A stretch of 64,000 bases of DNA from Cinclus cinclus (lineage: Eukaryota; Chordata; Aves; Passeriformes; Cinclidae): assembly GCF_963662255.1 (NCBI RefSeq), contig NW_026912149.1, positions 1-64,000 on the forward strand. The letters run 5' to 3'. Under the pieces are notes generated by a model. That model worked only from the letters and a program-made list of their open reading frames with translations. It did no database searches and was not told where the DNA came from. This document shows positions 44,307 through 56,955 of the stretch, in pieces; positions within the stretch are counted from its first letter, which is position 1; the number at the start of each line of letters is the position of its first letter. Position numbers and translations under genes: made by a program.

Positions 44307-47300
44307 CAGGTGTCATTTTGTAGGGCGCGTTTGGGCCTCTGATGGCAGCCAGGTTTGGAGGAGGGGGCAGCTTTGGTCTGGGAGAAATCCTCGTCCTTAT
44401 GGAATTTTTGTAGGCAAAAGCCCTGGACGGGCTGCAGGCAAGTTAGGCATGTTGGCTTTGAAAGGAGGCACTTTTCCCCAAGAAGCCAAACTCAAGAGCC
44501 CACTTGGCAGGTGTCATTTTGTAGGGCGCGTTTGGGCCTCTGATGGCAGCCAGGTTTGGAGGAGGGGGCAGCTTTGGTCTGGGAGAAATCCTCGTCCTTA
44601 TGGAATTTTTGTAGGCAAAAGCCCTGCATGGGTCGCAGGCAAGTTGACTCCGAAAGGAGGCACTTTTCCCCAAGAAGCCAAACTCAAGAGCCCACTTGGC
44701 ATATGTCATTTTGTAGGGCGCGTTTGGGCCTCCGATGGCAGCCAGGTTTGGAGGAGGGGGCAGCTTTGGTCTGGGAGAAATCCTCGTCCTTATGGAATTT
44801 TTGTAGGCAAAAGCCCAGGACGGGCTGCAGGCAAGTTGACTCCGAATGGAGGCACTTTTCCCCAAGAAGCCAAACTCAAGAGCCCACTTGGCAGATGTCA
44901 TTTTGTAGGGCGCGTTTGGGCCTCTGATGGCAGCCAGGTTAGGAGGAGGGGGCAGCTTTGGTCTGGGAGAAATCCTCGTCCTTATGGAATTTTTGTAGGC
45001 AAAAGCCCTGGACGGGCTGCAGGCAAGTTAGGCATGTTGGCTTTGATAGGAGGCACTTTTCCCCAAGAAGCCAAACTCAAGAGCCCACTTGGCAGGTGTC
45101 ATTTTGTAGGGCGCGTTTGGGCCTCCGATGGCAGCCAGGTTTGGAGGAGGGGGCAGCTTTGGTCTGGGAGAAATCCTCGTCCTTATGGAATTTTTGTAGG
45201 CAAAAGCCCAGGACGGGCCGCAGGCAAGTTGACTCCGAATGGAGGCACTTTTCCCCAAGAAGCCAAACTCAAGAGCCCACTTGGCAGGTGTCATTTTGTA
45301 GGGCGCGTTTGGGCCTCTGATGGCAGCCAGGTTTGGAGGAGGGGGCAGCTTTGGTCTGGGAGAAATCCTCGTCCTTATAGAATTTTTGTAGGCAAAAGCC
45401 CTGCATGGGCCGCAGGCAAGTTGACTCCGAAAGGAGGCACTTTTCCCCAAGAAGCCAAACTCAAGAGCCCACTTGGCAGATGTCATTTTGTAGGGCGCGT
45501 TTGGGCCTCCGATGGCAGCCAGGTTTGGAGGAGGGGGCAGCTTTGGTCTGGGAGAAATCCTCGTCCTTATGGAATTTTTGTAGGCAAAAGCCCAGGACGG
45601 GCTGCAGGCAAGTTGACTCCGAATGGAGGCACTTTTCCCCAAGAAGCCAAACTCAAGAGCCCACTTGGCAGATGTCATTTTGTAGGGCGCGTTTGGGCCT
45701 CTGATGGCAGCCAGGTTAGGAGGAGGGGGCAGCTTTGGTCTGGGAGAAATCCTCGTCCTTATGGAATTTTTGTAGCAAAAGCCCTGGACGGGCTGCAGGC
45801 AAGTTAGGCATGTTGGCTTTGATAGGAGGCACTTTTCCCCAAGAAGCCAAACTCAAGAACCCACAATGCAGATGTCATTTTGTAGGGCGCGTTTGGGCCT
45901 CCGATGGCAGCCAGGTTTGGAGGAGGGGGCAGCTTTGGTCTGGGAGAAATCCTCGTCCTTATGGAATTTTTGTAGGCAAAAGCGCTGGACGGGCCGCAGG
46001 CAAGTTGACTCCGAATGGAGGCACTTTTCCCCAAGAAGCCAAACTCAAGAGCCCACTTGGCAGGTGTCATTTTGTAGGGCGCGTTTGGGCCTCTGATGGC
46101 AGCCAGGTTTGGAGGAGGGGGCAGCTTTGGTCTGGGAGAAATCCTCGTCCTTATGGAATTTTTGTAGGCAAAAGCCCTGCATGGGCCGCAGGCAAGTTGA
46201 CTCCGAAAGGAGGCACTTTTCCCCAAGAAGCCAAACTCAAGAGCCCACTTGGCATATGTCATTTTGTAGGGCGCGTTTGGGCCTCCGATGGCAGCCAGGT
46301 TTGGAGGAGGGGGCAGCTTTGGTCTGGGAGAAATCCTCGTCCTTATGGAATTTTTGTAGGCAAAAGCCCAGGACGGGCTGCAGGTAAGTTGACTCCGAAT
46401 GGAGGCACTTTTCCCCAAGAAGCCAAACTCAAGAGCCCACTTGGCAGATGTCATTTTGTAGGGCGCGTTTTGGCCTCCGATGGCAGCCAGGTTAGGAGGA
46501 GGGGGCAGCTTTGGTCTGGGAGAAATCCTCGTCCTTATGGAATTTTTGTAGGCAAAAGCCCTGGACGGGCTGCAGGCAAGTTAGGCATGTTGGCTTTGAA
46601 AGGAGGCACTTTTCCCCAAGAAGCCAAACTCAAGAACCCACAATGCAGATGTCATTTTGTAGGGCGCGTTTGGGCCTCCGATGGCAGCCAGGTTTGGAGG
46701 AGGGGGCAGCTTTGGTCTGGGAGAAATCCTCGTCCTTATGGAATTTTTGTAGGCAAAAGCCCTGGACGGGCCGCAGGCAAGTTGACTCCGAGAGGAGGCA
46801 CTTTTCCCCAAGAAGCCAAACTCAAGAGCCCACTTGGCAGGTGTCATTTTGTAGGGCGCGTTTGGGCCTCTGATGGCAGCCAGGTTTGGAGGAGGGGGCA
46901 GCTTTGGTCTGGGAGAAATCCTCGTCCTTATGGAATTTTTGTAGGCAAAAGCCCTGCATGGGCCGCAGGCAAGTTGACTCCGAAAGGAGGCACTTTTCCC
47001 CAAGAAGCCAAACTCAAGAGCCCACTTGGCATATGTCATTTTGTAGGGCGCGTTTGGGCCTCCGATGGCAGCCAGGTTTGGAGGAGGGGGCAGCTTTGGT
47101 CTGGGAGAAATCCTCGTCCTTATGGAATTTTTGTAGGCAAAAGCCCAGGACGGGCTGCAGGCAAGTTGACTCCGAATGGAGGCACTTTTCCCCAAGAAGC
47201 CAAACTCAAGAGCCCACTTGGCAGATGTCATTTTGTAGGGCGCGTTTGGGCCTCCGATGGCAGCCAGGTTTGGAGGAGGGGGTAGCTTTGGTCTGGGAGA

Positions 47301-50300
47301 AATCCTCGTCCTTATGGAATTTTTGTAGGCAAAAGCCCAGGACTGGCTGCAGGTAAGTTGACTCCGAATGGAGGCACTTTTCCCCAAGAAGCCAAACTCA
47401 AGAGCCCACTTGGCATATGTCATTTTGTAGGGCGCGTTTGGGCCTCTGATGGCAGCCAGGTTTGGAGGAGGGGGCAGCTTTGGTCTGGGAGAAATCCTCG
47501 TCCTTATGGAATTTTTGTAGGCAAAAGCCCTGGACGGGCTGCAGGCAAGTTAGGCATGTTGGCTTTGAAAGGAGGCACTTTTCCCCAAGAAGCCAAACTC
47601 AAGAACCCACAATGCAGATGTCATTTTGTAGGGCGCGTTTGGGCCTCCGATGGCAGCCAGGTTTGGAGGAGGGGGCAGCTTTGGTCTGGGAGAAATCCTC
47701 GTCCTTACGGAATTTTTGTAGGCAAAAGCCCAGGACGGGCCGCAGGCAAGTTGACTCCGAATGGAGGCACTTTTCCCCAAGAAGCCAAACTCAAGAGCCC
47801 ACTTGGCAGATGTCATTTTGTAGGGCGCGTTTGGGCCTCCGATGGCAGCCAGGTTTGGAGGAGGGGGTAGCTTTGGTCTGGGAGAAATCCTCGTCCTTAT
47901 GGAATTTTTGTAGGCAAAAGCCCTGGACGGGCTGCAGGCAAGTTAGGCATGTTGGCTTTGAAAGGAGGCACTTTTCCCCAAGAAGCCAAACTCAAGAACC
48001 CACAATGCAGATGTCATTTTGTAGGGCGCGTTTGGGCCTCCGATGGCAGCCAGGTTTGGAGGAGGGGGCAGCTTTGGTCTGGGAGAAATCCTCGTCCTTA
48101 TGGAAATTTTGTAGGCAAAAGCCCAGGACAGGCCGCAGGCAAGTTGACTCCGAATGGAGGCACTTTTCCCCAAGAAGCCAAACTCAAGAGCCCACTTGGC
48201 AGGTGTCATTTTGTAGGGCGCGTTTGGGCCTCCGATGGCAGCCAGGTTTGGAGGAGGGGGCAGCTTTGGTCTGGGAGAAATCCTCGTCCTTATGGAATTT
48301 TTGTAGGCAAAAGCCCAGGACGGGCCGCAGGCAAGTTGACTCCGAATGGAGGCACTTTTCCCCAAGAAGCCAAACTCAAGAGCCCACTTGGCATATGTCA
48401 TTTTGTAGGGCGCGTTTGGGCCTCCGATGGCAGCCAGGTTTGGAGGAGGGGGCAGCTTTGGTCTGGGAGAAATCCTCGTCCTTATGGAATTTTTGTAGGC
48501 AAAAGCCCAGAACGGGCTGCAGGCAAGGTGACTCCGAATGGAGGCACTTTTCCCCAAGAAGCCAAACTCAAGAGCCCACTTGGCAGATGTCATTTTGTAG
48601 GGCGCGCTTGGGCCTCTGATGGCAGCCAGGTTAGGAGGAGGGGGCAGCTTTGGTCTGGGAGAAATCCTCGTCCTTATGGAATTTTTGTAGGCAAAAGACC
48701 TGGACGGGCTGCAGGCAAGTTAGGCATGTTGGCTTTGAAAGGAGGCACTTTTCCCCAAGAAGCCAAAGTCAAGAACCCACAATGCAGATGTCATTTTGTA
48801 GGGCGCGTTTGGGCCTCCGATGGCAGCCAGGTTTGGAGGAGGGGGCAGCTTTGGTCTGGGAGAAATCCTCGTCCTTATGGAATTTTTGTAGGCAAAAGCC
48901 CAGGACGGGCTGCAGGCAAGTTGACTCCGAATGGAGGCACTTTTCCCCAAGAAGCCAAACTCAAGAGCCCACTTGGCAGATGTCATTTTGTAGGGCGCGT
49001 TTGGGCCTCTGATGGCAGCCAGGTTTGGAGGAGGGGGTAGCTTTGGTCTGGGAGAAATCCTCGTCCTTATGGAATTTTTGTAGGCAAAAGCCCAGGACTG
49101 GCTGCAGGTAAGTTGACTCCGAATGGAGGCACTTTTCCCCAAGAAGCCAAACTCAAGAGCCCACTTGGCATATGTCATTTTGTAGGGCGCGTTTGGGCCT
49201 CTGATGGCAGCCAGGTTTGGAGGAGGGGGCAGCTTTGGTCTGGGAGAAATCCTCGTCCTTATGGAATTTTTGTAGGCAAAAGCTCTGGACGGGCTGCAGG
49301 CAAGTTAGGCATGTTGGCTTTGAAAGGAGGCACTTTTCCCCAAGAAGCCAAACTCAAGAACCCACAATGCAGATGTCATTTTGTAGGGCGCGTTTGGGCC
49401 TCCGATGGCAGCCAGGTTTGGAGGAGGGGGCAGCTTTGGTCTGGGAGAAATCCTCGTCCTTATGGAATTTTTGTAGGCAAAAGCCCAGGACGGGCTGCAG
49501 GCAAGTTGACTCCGAATGGAGGCACTTTTCCCCAAGAAGCCAAACTCAAGAGCCCACTTGGCAGATGTCATTTTGTAGGGCGCGTTTGGGCCTCCGATGG
49601 CAGCCAGGTTTGGAGGAGGGGGTAGCTTTGGTCTGGGAGAAATCCTCGTCCTTATGGAATTTTTGTAGGCAAAAGCCCTGGACGGGCTGCAGGCAAGTTA
49701 GGCATGTTGGCTTTGAAAGGAGGCACTTTTCCCCAAGAAGCCAAACTCAAGAACCCACAATGCAGATGTCATTTTGTAGGGCGCGTTTGGGCCTCCGATG
49801 GCAGCCAGGTTTGGAGGAGGGGGCAGCTTTGGTCTGGGAGAAATCCTCGTCCTTCTGGAATTTTTGTAGGCAAAAGCCCAGGACGGGCCGCAGGCAAGTT
49901 GACTCCGAATGGAGGCACTTTTCCCCAAGAAGCCAAACTCAAGAGCCCACTTGGCAGGTGTCATTTTGTAGGGCGCGTTTGGGCCTCTGATGGCAGCCAG
50001 GTTTGGAGGAGGGGGCAGCTTTGGTCTGGGAGAAATCCTCGTCCTTATGGAATTTTTGTAGGCAAAAGCCCTGCATGGGCCGCAGGCAAGTTGACTCCGA
50101 AAGGAGGCACTTTTCCCCAAGAAGCCAAACTCAAGAGCCCACTTGGCAGGTGTCATTTTGTAGGGCGCGTTTGGGCCTCTGATGGCAGCCAGGTTTGGAG
50201 GAGGGGGCAGCTTTGGTCTGGGAGAAATCCTCGTCCTTATGGAATTTTTGTAGGCAAAAGCCCAGGACGGGCTGCAGGCAAGGTGACTCCGAATGGAGGC

Positions 50301-50338
50301 ACTTTTTCCCAAGAAGCCAAACTCAAGAGCCCACTTGG
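44307..50338 (+). repeat. 31-mer HOR copy 1, 6032 bp
   Basis: Twenty-two 192-bp, eight 201-bp and one 200-bp units. Nine long-class landmarks (44449, 45034, 45810, 46587, 47556, 47949, 48726, 49311, 49704) all recur at +6032. Marks: CTGCATGGGTCGC near 44624, CTTATAGAATTTTTG near 45373, GGCGCGTTTTGGCC near 46459, CCTTACGGAATTTTTG near 47703, GCAAGGTGACTCCG near 48523 and AGCCAAAGTCAAG near 48764. This copy has AGCGCTGGACGG near 45981, CTCCGAGAGGAGG near 46786 and CAGAACGGGCTGC near 48508, which copy 2 lacks. Confidence 0.93.
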
Positions 50339-53300
50339 CAGATGTCATTTTGTAGGGCGCGTTTGGGCCTCTGATGGCAGCCAGGTTAGGAGGAGGGGGC
50401 AGCTTTGGTCTGGGAGAAATCCTCGTCCTTATGGAATTTTTGTAGGCAAAAGCCCTGGACGGGCTGCAGGCAAGTTAGGCATGTTGGCTTTGAAAGGAGG
50501 CACTTTTCCCCAAGAAGCCAAACTCAAGAGCCCACTTGGCAGGTGTCATTTTGTAGGGCGCGTTTGGGCCTCTGATGGCAGCCAGGTTTGGAGGAGGGGG
50601 CAGCTTTGGTCTGGGAGAAATCCTCGTCCTTATGGAATTTTTGTAGGCAAAAGCCCTGCATGGGTCGCAGGCAAGTTGACTCCGAAAGGAGGCACTTTTC
50701 CCCAAGAAGCCAAACTCAAGAGCCCACTTGGCATATGTCATTTTGTAGGGCGCGTTTGGGCCTCCGATGGCAGCCAGGTTTGGAGGAGGGGGCAGCTTTG
50801 GTCTGGGAGAAATCCTCGTCCTTATGGAATTTTTGTAGGCAAAAGCCCTGGACGGGCTGCAGGCAAGTTGACTCCGAATGGAGGCACTTTTCCCCAAGAA
50901 GCCAAACTCAAGAGCCCACTTGGCAGATGTCATTTTGTAGGGCGCGTTTGGGCCTCTGATGGCAGCCAGGTTAGGAGGAGGGGGCAGCTTTGGTCTGGGA
51001 GAAATCCTCGTCCTTATGGAATTTTTGTAGGCAAAAGCCCTGGACGGGCTGCAGGCAAGTTAGGCATGTTGGCTTTGATAGGAGGCACTTTTCCCCAAGA
51101 AGCCAAACTCAAGAGCCCACTTGGCAGGTGTCATTTTGTAGGGCGCGTTTGGGCCTCCGATGGCAGCCAGGTTTGGAGGAGGGGGCAGCTTTGGTCTGGG
51201 AGAAATCCTCGTCCTTATGGAATTTTTGTAGGCAAAAGCCCAGGACGGGCCGCAGGCAAGTTGACTCCGAATGGAGGCACTTTTCCCCAAGAAGCCAAAC
51301 TCAAGAGCCCACTTGGCAGGTGTCATTTTGTAGGGCGCGTTTGGGCCTCTGATGGCAGCCAGGTTTGGAGGAGGGGGCAGCTTTGGTCTGGGAGAAATCC
51401 TCGTCCTTATAGAATTTTTGTAGGCAAAAGCCCTGCATGGGCCGCAGGCAAGTTGACTCCGAAAGGAGGCACTTTTCCCCAAGAAGCCAAACTCAAGAGC
51501 CCACTTGGCAGATGTCATTTTGTAGGGCGCGTTTGGGCCTCCGATGGCAGCCAGGTTTGGAGGAGGGGGCAGCTTTGGTCTGGGAGAAATCCTCGTCCTT
51601 ATGGAATTTTTGTAGGAAAAAGCCCAGGACGGGCTGCAGGCAAGTTGACTCCGAATGGAGGCACTTTTCCCCAAGAAGCCAAACTCAAGAGCCCACTTGG
51701 CAGATGTCATTTTGTAGGGCGCGTTTGGGCCTCTGATGGCAGCCAGGTTAGGAGGAGGGGGCAGCTTTGGTCTGGGAGAAATCCTCGTCCTTATGGAATT
51801 TTTGTAGCAAAAGCCCTGGACGGGCTGCAGGCAAGTTAGGCATGTTGGCTTTGATAGGAGGCACTTTTCCCCAAGAAGCCAAACTCAAGAACCCACAATG
51901 CAGATGTCATCTTGTAGGGCGCGTTTGGGCCTCCGATGGCAGCCAGGTTTGGAGGAGGGGGCAGCTTTGGTCTGGGAGAAATCCTCGTCCTTATGGAATT
52001 TTTGTAGGCAAAAGCCCAGGACGGGCCGCAGGCAAGTTGACTCCGAATGGAGGCACTTTTCCCCAAGAAGCCAAACTCAAGAGCCCACTTGGCAGGTGTC
52101 ATTTTGTAGGGCGCGTTTGGGCCTCTGATGGCAGCCAGGTTTGGAGGAGGGGGCAGCTTTGGTCTGGGAGAAATCCTCGTCCTTATGGAATTTTTGTAGG
52201 CAAAAGCCCTGCATGGGCCGCAGGCAAGTTGACTCCGAAAGGAGGCACTTTTCCCCAAGAAGCCAAACTCAAGAGCCCACTTGGCATATGTCATTTTGTA
52301 GGGCGCGTTTGGGCCTCCGATGGCAGCCAGGTTTGGAGGAGGGGGCAGCTTTGGTCTGGGAGAAATCCTCGTCCTTATGGAATTTTTGTAGGCAAAAGCC
52401 CAGGACGGGCTGCAGGTAAGTTGACTCCGAATGGAGGCACTTTTCCCCAAGAAGCCAAACTCAAGAGCCCACTTGGCAGATGTCATTTTGTAGGGCGCGT
52501 TTTGGCCTCCGATGGCAGCCAGGTTAGGAGGAGGGGGCAGCTTTGGTCTGGGAGAAATCCTCGTCCTTATGGAATTTTTGTAGGCAAAAGCCCTGGACGG
52601 GCTGCAGGCAAGTTAGGCATGTTGGCTTTGAAAGGAGGCACTTTTCCCCAAGAAGCCAAACTCAAGAACCCACTTGGCATATGTCATTTTGTAGGGCGCG
52701 TTTGGGCCTCCGATGGCAGCCAGGTTTGGAGGAGGGGGCAGCTTTGGTCTGGGAGAAATCCTCGTCCTTATGGAATTTTTGTAGGCAAAAGCCCAGGACG
52801 GGCCGCAGGCAAGTTGACTCCGAATGGAGGCACTTTTCCCCAAGAAGCCAAACTCAAGAGCCCACTTGGCAGGTGTCATTTTGTAGGGCGCGTTTGGGCC
52901 TCTGATGGCAGCCAGGTTTGGAGGAGGGGGCAGCTTTGGTCTGGGAGAAATCCTCGTCCTTATGGAATTTTTGTAGGCAAAAGCCCTGCATGGGCCGCAG
53001 GCAAGTTGACTCCGAAAGGAGGCACTTTTCCCCAAGAAGCCAAACTCAAGAGCCCACTTGGCATATGTCATTTTGTAGGGCGCGTTTGGGCCTCCGATGG
53101 CAGCCAGGTTTGGAGGAGGGGGCAGCTTTGGTCTGGGAGAAATCCTCGTCCTTATGGAATTTTTGTAGGCAAAAGCCCAGGACGGGCTGCAGGCAAGTTG
53201 ACTCCGAATGGAGGCACTTTTCCCCAAGAAGCCAAACTCAAGAGCCCACTTGGCAGATGTCATTTTGTAGGGCGCGTTTGGGCCTCCGATGGCAGCCAGG

Positions 53301-56300
53301 TTTGGAGGAGGGGGTAGCTTTGGTCTGGGAGAAATCCTCGTCCTTATGGAATTTTTGTAGGCAAAAGCCCAGGACTGGCTGCAGGTAAGTTGACTCCGAA
53401 TGGAGGCACTTTTCCCCAAGAAGCCAAACTCAAGAGCCCACTTGGCATATGTCATTTTGTAGGGCGCGTTTGGGCCTCTGATGGCAGCCAGGTTTGGAGG
53501 AGGGGGCAGCTTTGGTCTGGGAGAAATCCTCGTCCTTATGGAATTTTTGTAGGCAAAAGCCCTGGACGGGCTGCAGGCAAGTTAGGCATGTTGGCTTTGA
53601 AAGGAGGCACTTTTCCCCAAGAAGCCAAACTCAAGAACCCACAATGCAGATGTCATTTTGTAGGGCGCGTTTGGGCCTCCGATGGCAGCCAGGTTTGGAG
53701 GAGGGGGCAGCTTTGGTCTGGGAGAAATCCTCGTCCTTACGGAATTTTTGTAGGCAAAAGCCCAGGACGGGCCGCAGGCAAGTTGACTCCGAATGGAGGC
53801 ACTTTTCCCCAAGAAGCCAAACTCAAGAGCCCACTTGGCAGATGTCATTTTGTAGGGCGCGTTTGGGCCTCCGATGGCAGCCAGGTTTGGAGGAGGGGGT
53901 AGCTTTGGTCTGGGAGAAATCCTCGTCCTTATGGAATTTTTGTAGGCAAAAGCCCTGGACGGGCTGCAGGCAAGTTAGGCATGTTGGCTTTGAAAGGAGG
54001 CACTTTTCCCCAAGAAGCCAAACTCAAGAACCCACAATGCAGATGTCATTTTGTAGGGCGCGTTTGGGCCTCCGATGGCAGCCAGGTTTGGAGGAGGGGG
54101 CAGCTTTGGTCTGGGAGAAATCCTCGTCCTTATGGAATTTTTGTAGGCAAAAGCCCAGGACAGGCCGCAGGCAAGTTGACTCCGAATGGAGGCACTTTTC
54201 CCCAAGAAGCCAAACTCAAGAGCCCACTTGGCAGGTGTCATTTTGTAGGGCGCGTTTGGGCCTCTGATGGCAGCCAGGTTTGGAGGAGGGGGCAGCTTTG
54301 GTCTGGGAGAAATCCTCGTCCTTATGGAATTTTTGTAGGCAAAAGCCCAGGACGGGTCGCAGGCAAGTTGACTCCGAATGGAGGCACTTTTCCCCAAGAA
54401 GCCAAACTCAAGAGCCCACTTGGCATATGTCATTTTGTAGGGCGCGTTTGGGCCTCCGATGGCAGCCAGGTTTGGAGGAGGGGGCAGCTTTGGTCTGGGA
54501 GAAATCCTCGTCCTTATGGAATTTTTGTAGGCAAAAGCCCAGGACGGGCTGCAGGCAAGGTGACTCCGAATGGAGGCACTTTTCCCCAAGAAGCCAAACT
54601 CAAGAGCCCACTTGGCAGATGTCATTTTGTAGGGCGCGCTTGGGCCTCTGATGGCAGCCAGGTTAGGAGGAGGGGGCAGCTTTGGTCTGGGAGAAATCCT
54701 CGTCCTTATGGAATTTTTGTAGGCAAAAGACCTGGACGGGCTGCAGGCAAGTTAGGCATGTTGGCTTTGAAAGGAGGCACTTTTCCCCAAGAAGCCAAAG
54801 TCAAGAACCCACAATGCAGATGTCATTTTGTAGGGCGCGTTTGGGCCTCCGATGGCAGCCAGGTTTGGAGGAGGGGGCAGCTTTGGTCTGGGAGAAATCC
54901 TCGTCCTTATGGAATTTTTGTAGGCAAAAGCCCAGGACGGGCTGCAGGCAAGTTGACTCCGAATGGAGGCACTTTTCCCCAAGAAGCCAAACTCAAGAGC
55001 CCACTTGGCAGATGTCATTTTGTAGGGCGCGTTTGGGCCTCTGATGGCAGCCAGGTTTGGAGGAGGGGGTAGCTTTGGTCTGGGAGAAATCCTCGTCCTT
55101 ATGGAATTTTTGTAGGCAAAAGCCCAGGACGGGCTGCAGGTAAGTTGACTCCGAATGGAGGCACTTTTCCCCAAGAAGCCAAACTCAAGAGCCCACTTGG
55201 CATATGTCATTTTGTAGGGCGCGTTTGGGCCTCTGATGGCAGCCAGGTTTGGAGGAGGGGGCAGCTTTGGTCTGGGAGAAATCCTCGTCCTTATGGAATT
55301 TTTGTAGGCAAAAGCTCTGGACGGGCTGCAGGCAAGTTAGGCATGTTGGCTTTGAAAGGAGGCACTTTTCCCCAAGAAGCCAAACTCAAGAACCCACAAT
55401 GCAGATGTCATTTTGTAGGGCGCGTTTGGGCCTCCGATGGCAGCCAGGTTTGGAGGAGGGGGCAGCTTTGGTCTGGGAGAAATCCTCGTCCTTATGGAAT
55501 TTTTGTAGGCAAAAGCCCAGGACGGGCCGCAGGCAAGTTGACTCCGAATGGAGGCACTTTTCCCCAAGAAGCCAAACTCAAGAGCCCACTTGGCAGATGT
55601 CATTTTGTAGGGCGCGTTTGGGCCTCCGATGGCAGCCAGGTTTGGAGGAGGGGGTAGCTTTGGTCTGGGAGAAATCCTCGTCCTTATGGAATTTTTGTAG
55701 GCAAAAGCCCTGGACGGGCTGCAGGCAAGTTAGGCATGTTGGCTTTGAAAGGAGGCACTTTTCCCCAAGAAGCCAAACTCAAGAACCCACAATGCAGATG
55801 TCATTTTGTAGGGCGCGTTTGGGCCTCCGATGGCAGCCAGGTTTGGAGGAGGGGGCAGCTTTGGTCTGGGAGAAATCCTCGTCCTTATGTAATTTTTGTA
55901 GGCAAAAGCCCAGGACGGGCCGCAGGCAAGTTGACTCCGAATGGAGGCACTTTTCCCCAAGAAGCCAAACTCAAGAGCCCACTTGGCAGGTGTCATTTTG
56001 TAGGGCGCGTTTGGGCCTCTGATGGCAGCCAGGTTTGGAGGAGGGGGCAGCTTTGGTCTGGGAGAAATCCTCGTCCTTATGGAATTTTTGTAGGAAAAAG
56101 CCCTGCATGGGCCGCAGGCAAGTTGACTCCGAAAGGAGGCACTTTTCCCCAAGAAGCCAAACTCAAGAGCCCACTTGGCATATGTCATTTTGTAGGGCGC
56201 GTTTGGGCCTCCGATGGCAGGCAGGTTTGGAGGAGGGGGCAGCTTTGGTCTGGGAGAAATCCTCGTCCTTATGGAATTTTTGTAGGCAAAAGCCCAGGAC

Positions 56301-56370
56301 GGGCTGCAGGCAAGGTGACTCCGAATGGAGGCACTTTTCCCCAAGAAGCCAAACTCAAGAGCCCACTTGG
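50339..56370 (+). repeat. 31-mer HOR copy 2, 6032 bp
   Basis: The same 31-unit order as copy 1. The shared marks recur at +6032: GGGTCGC near 50656, CTTATAGAATTTTTG near 51405, GGCGCGTTTTGGCC near 52491, CCTTACGGAATTTTTG near 53735 and AGCCAAAGTCAAG near 54796. Differences: AGCCCAGG near 52013 where copy 1 has AGCGCTGG; tail AACCCACTTGGCATATG near 52664 where copy 1 has ACAATGC; TGTAGGAAAAAG near 51614; and, at 55889, CTTATGTAATTTTTG where copy 1 has CTTCTGGAATTTTTG. Confidence 0.93.
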
Positions 56371-56955
56371 CAGATGTCATTTTGTAGGGCGCGCTTGGGC
56401 CTCTGATGGCAGCCAGGTTAGGAGGAGGGGGCAGCTTTGGTCTGGGAGAAATCCTCGTCCTTATGGAATTTTTGTAGGCAAAAGACCTGGACGGGCTGCA
56501 GGCAAGTTAGGCATGTTGGCTTTGAAAGGAGGCACTTTTCCCCAAGAAGCCAAACTCAAGAACCCACAATGCAGATGTCATTTTGTAGGGCGCGTTTGGG
56601 CCTCCGATGGCAGCCAGGTTTGGAGGAGGGGGCAGCTTTGGTCTGGGAGAAATCCTCGTCCTTATGGAATTTTTGTAGGCAAAAGCCCAGGACGGGCTGC
56701 AGGCAAGTTGACTCCGAATGGAGGCACTTTTCCCCAAGAAGCCAAACTCAAGAGCCCACTTGGCAGATGTCATTTTGTAGGGCGCGTTTGGGCCTCCGAT
56801 GGCAGCCAGGTTTGGAGGAGGGGGTAGCTTTGGTCTGGGAGAAATCCTCGTCCTTATGGAATTTTTGTAGGCAAAAGCCCAGGACTGGCTGCAGGTAAGT
56901 TGACTCCGAATGGAGGCACTTTTCCCCAAGAAGCCAAACTCAAGAGCCCACTTGG
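55594..56955 (+). repeat. 7-mer HOR copy 1, 1362 bp
   Basis: Five 192-bp and two 201-bp units (long units at 55594 and 56371), overlapping the end of the second 31-mer copy. It recurs at +1362: TGTAGGAAAAAGCCCTGC near 56090 pairs with 57452, GCAAGGTGACTCCG near 56311 with 57673, and GGGCGCGCTTGG near 56389 with 57751. A private change is GATGGCAGGCAGG near 56215. Confidence 0.88.
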
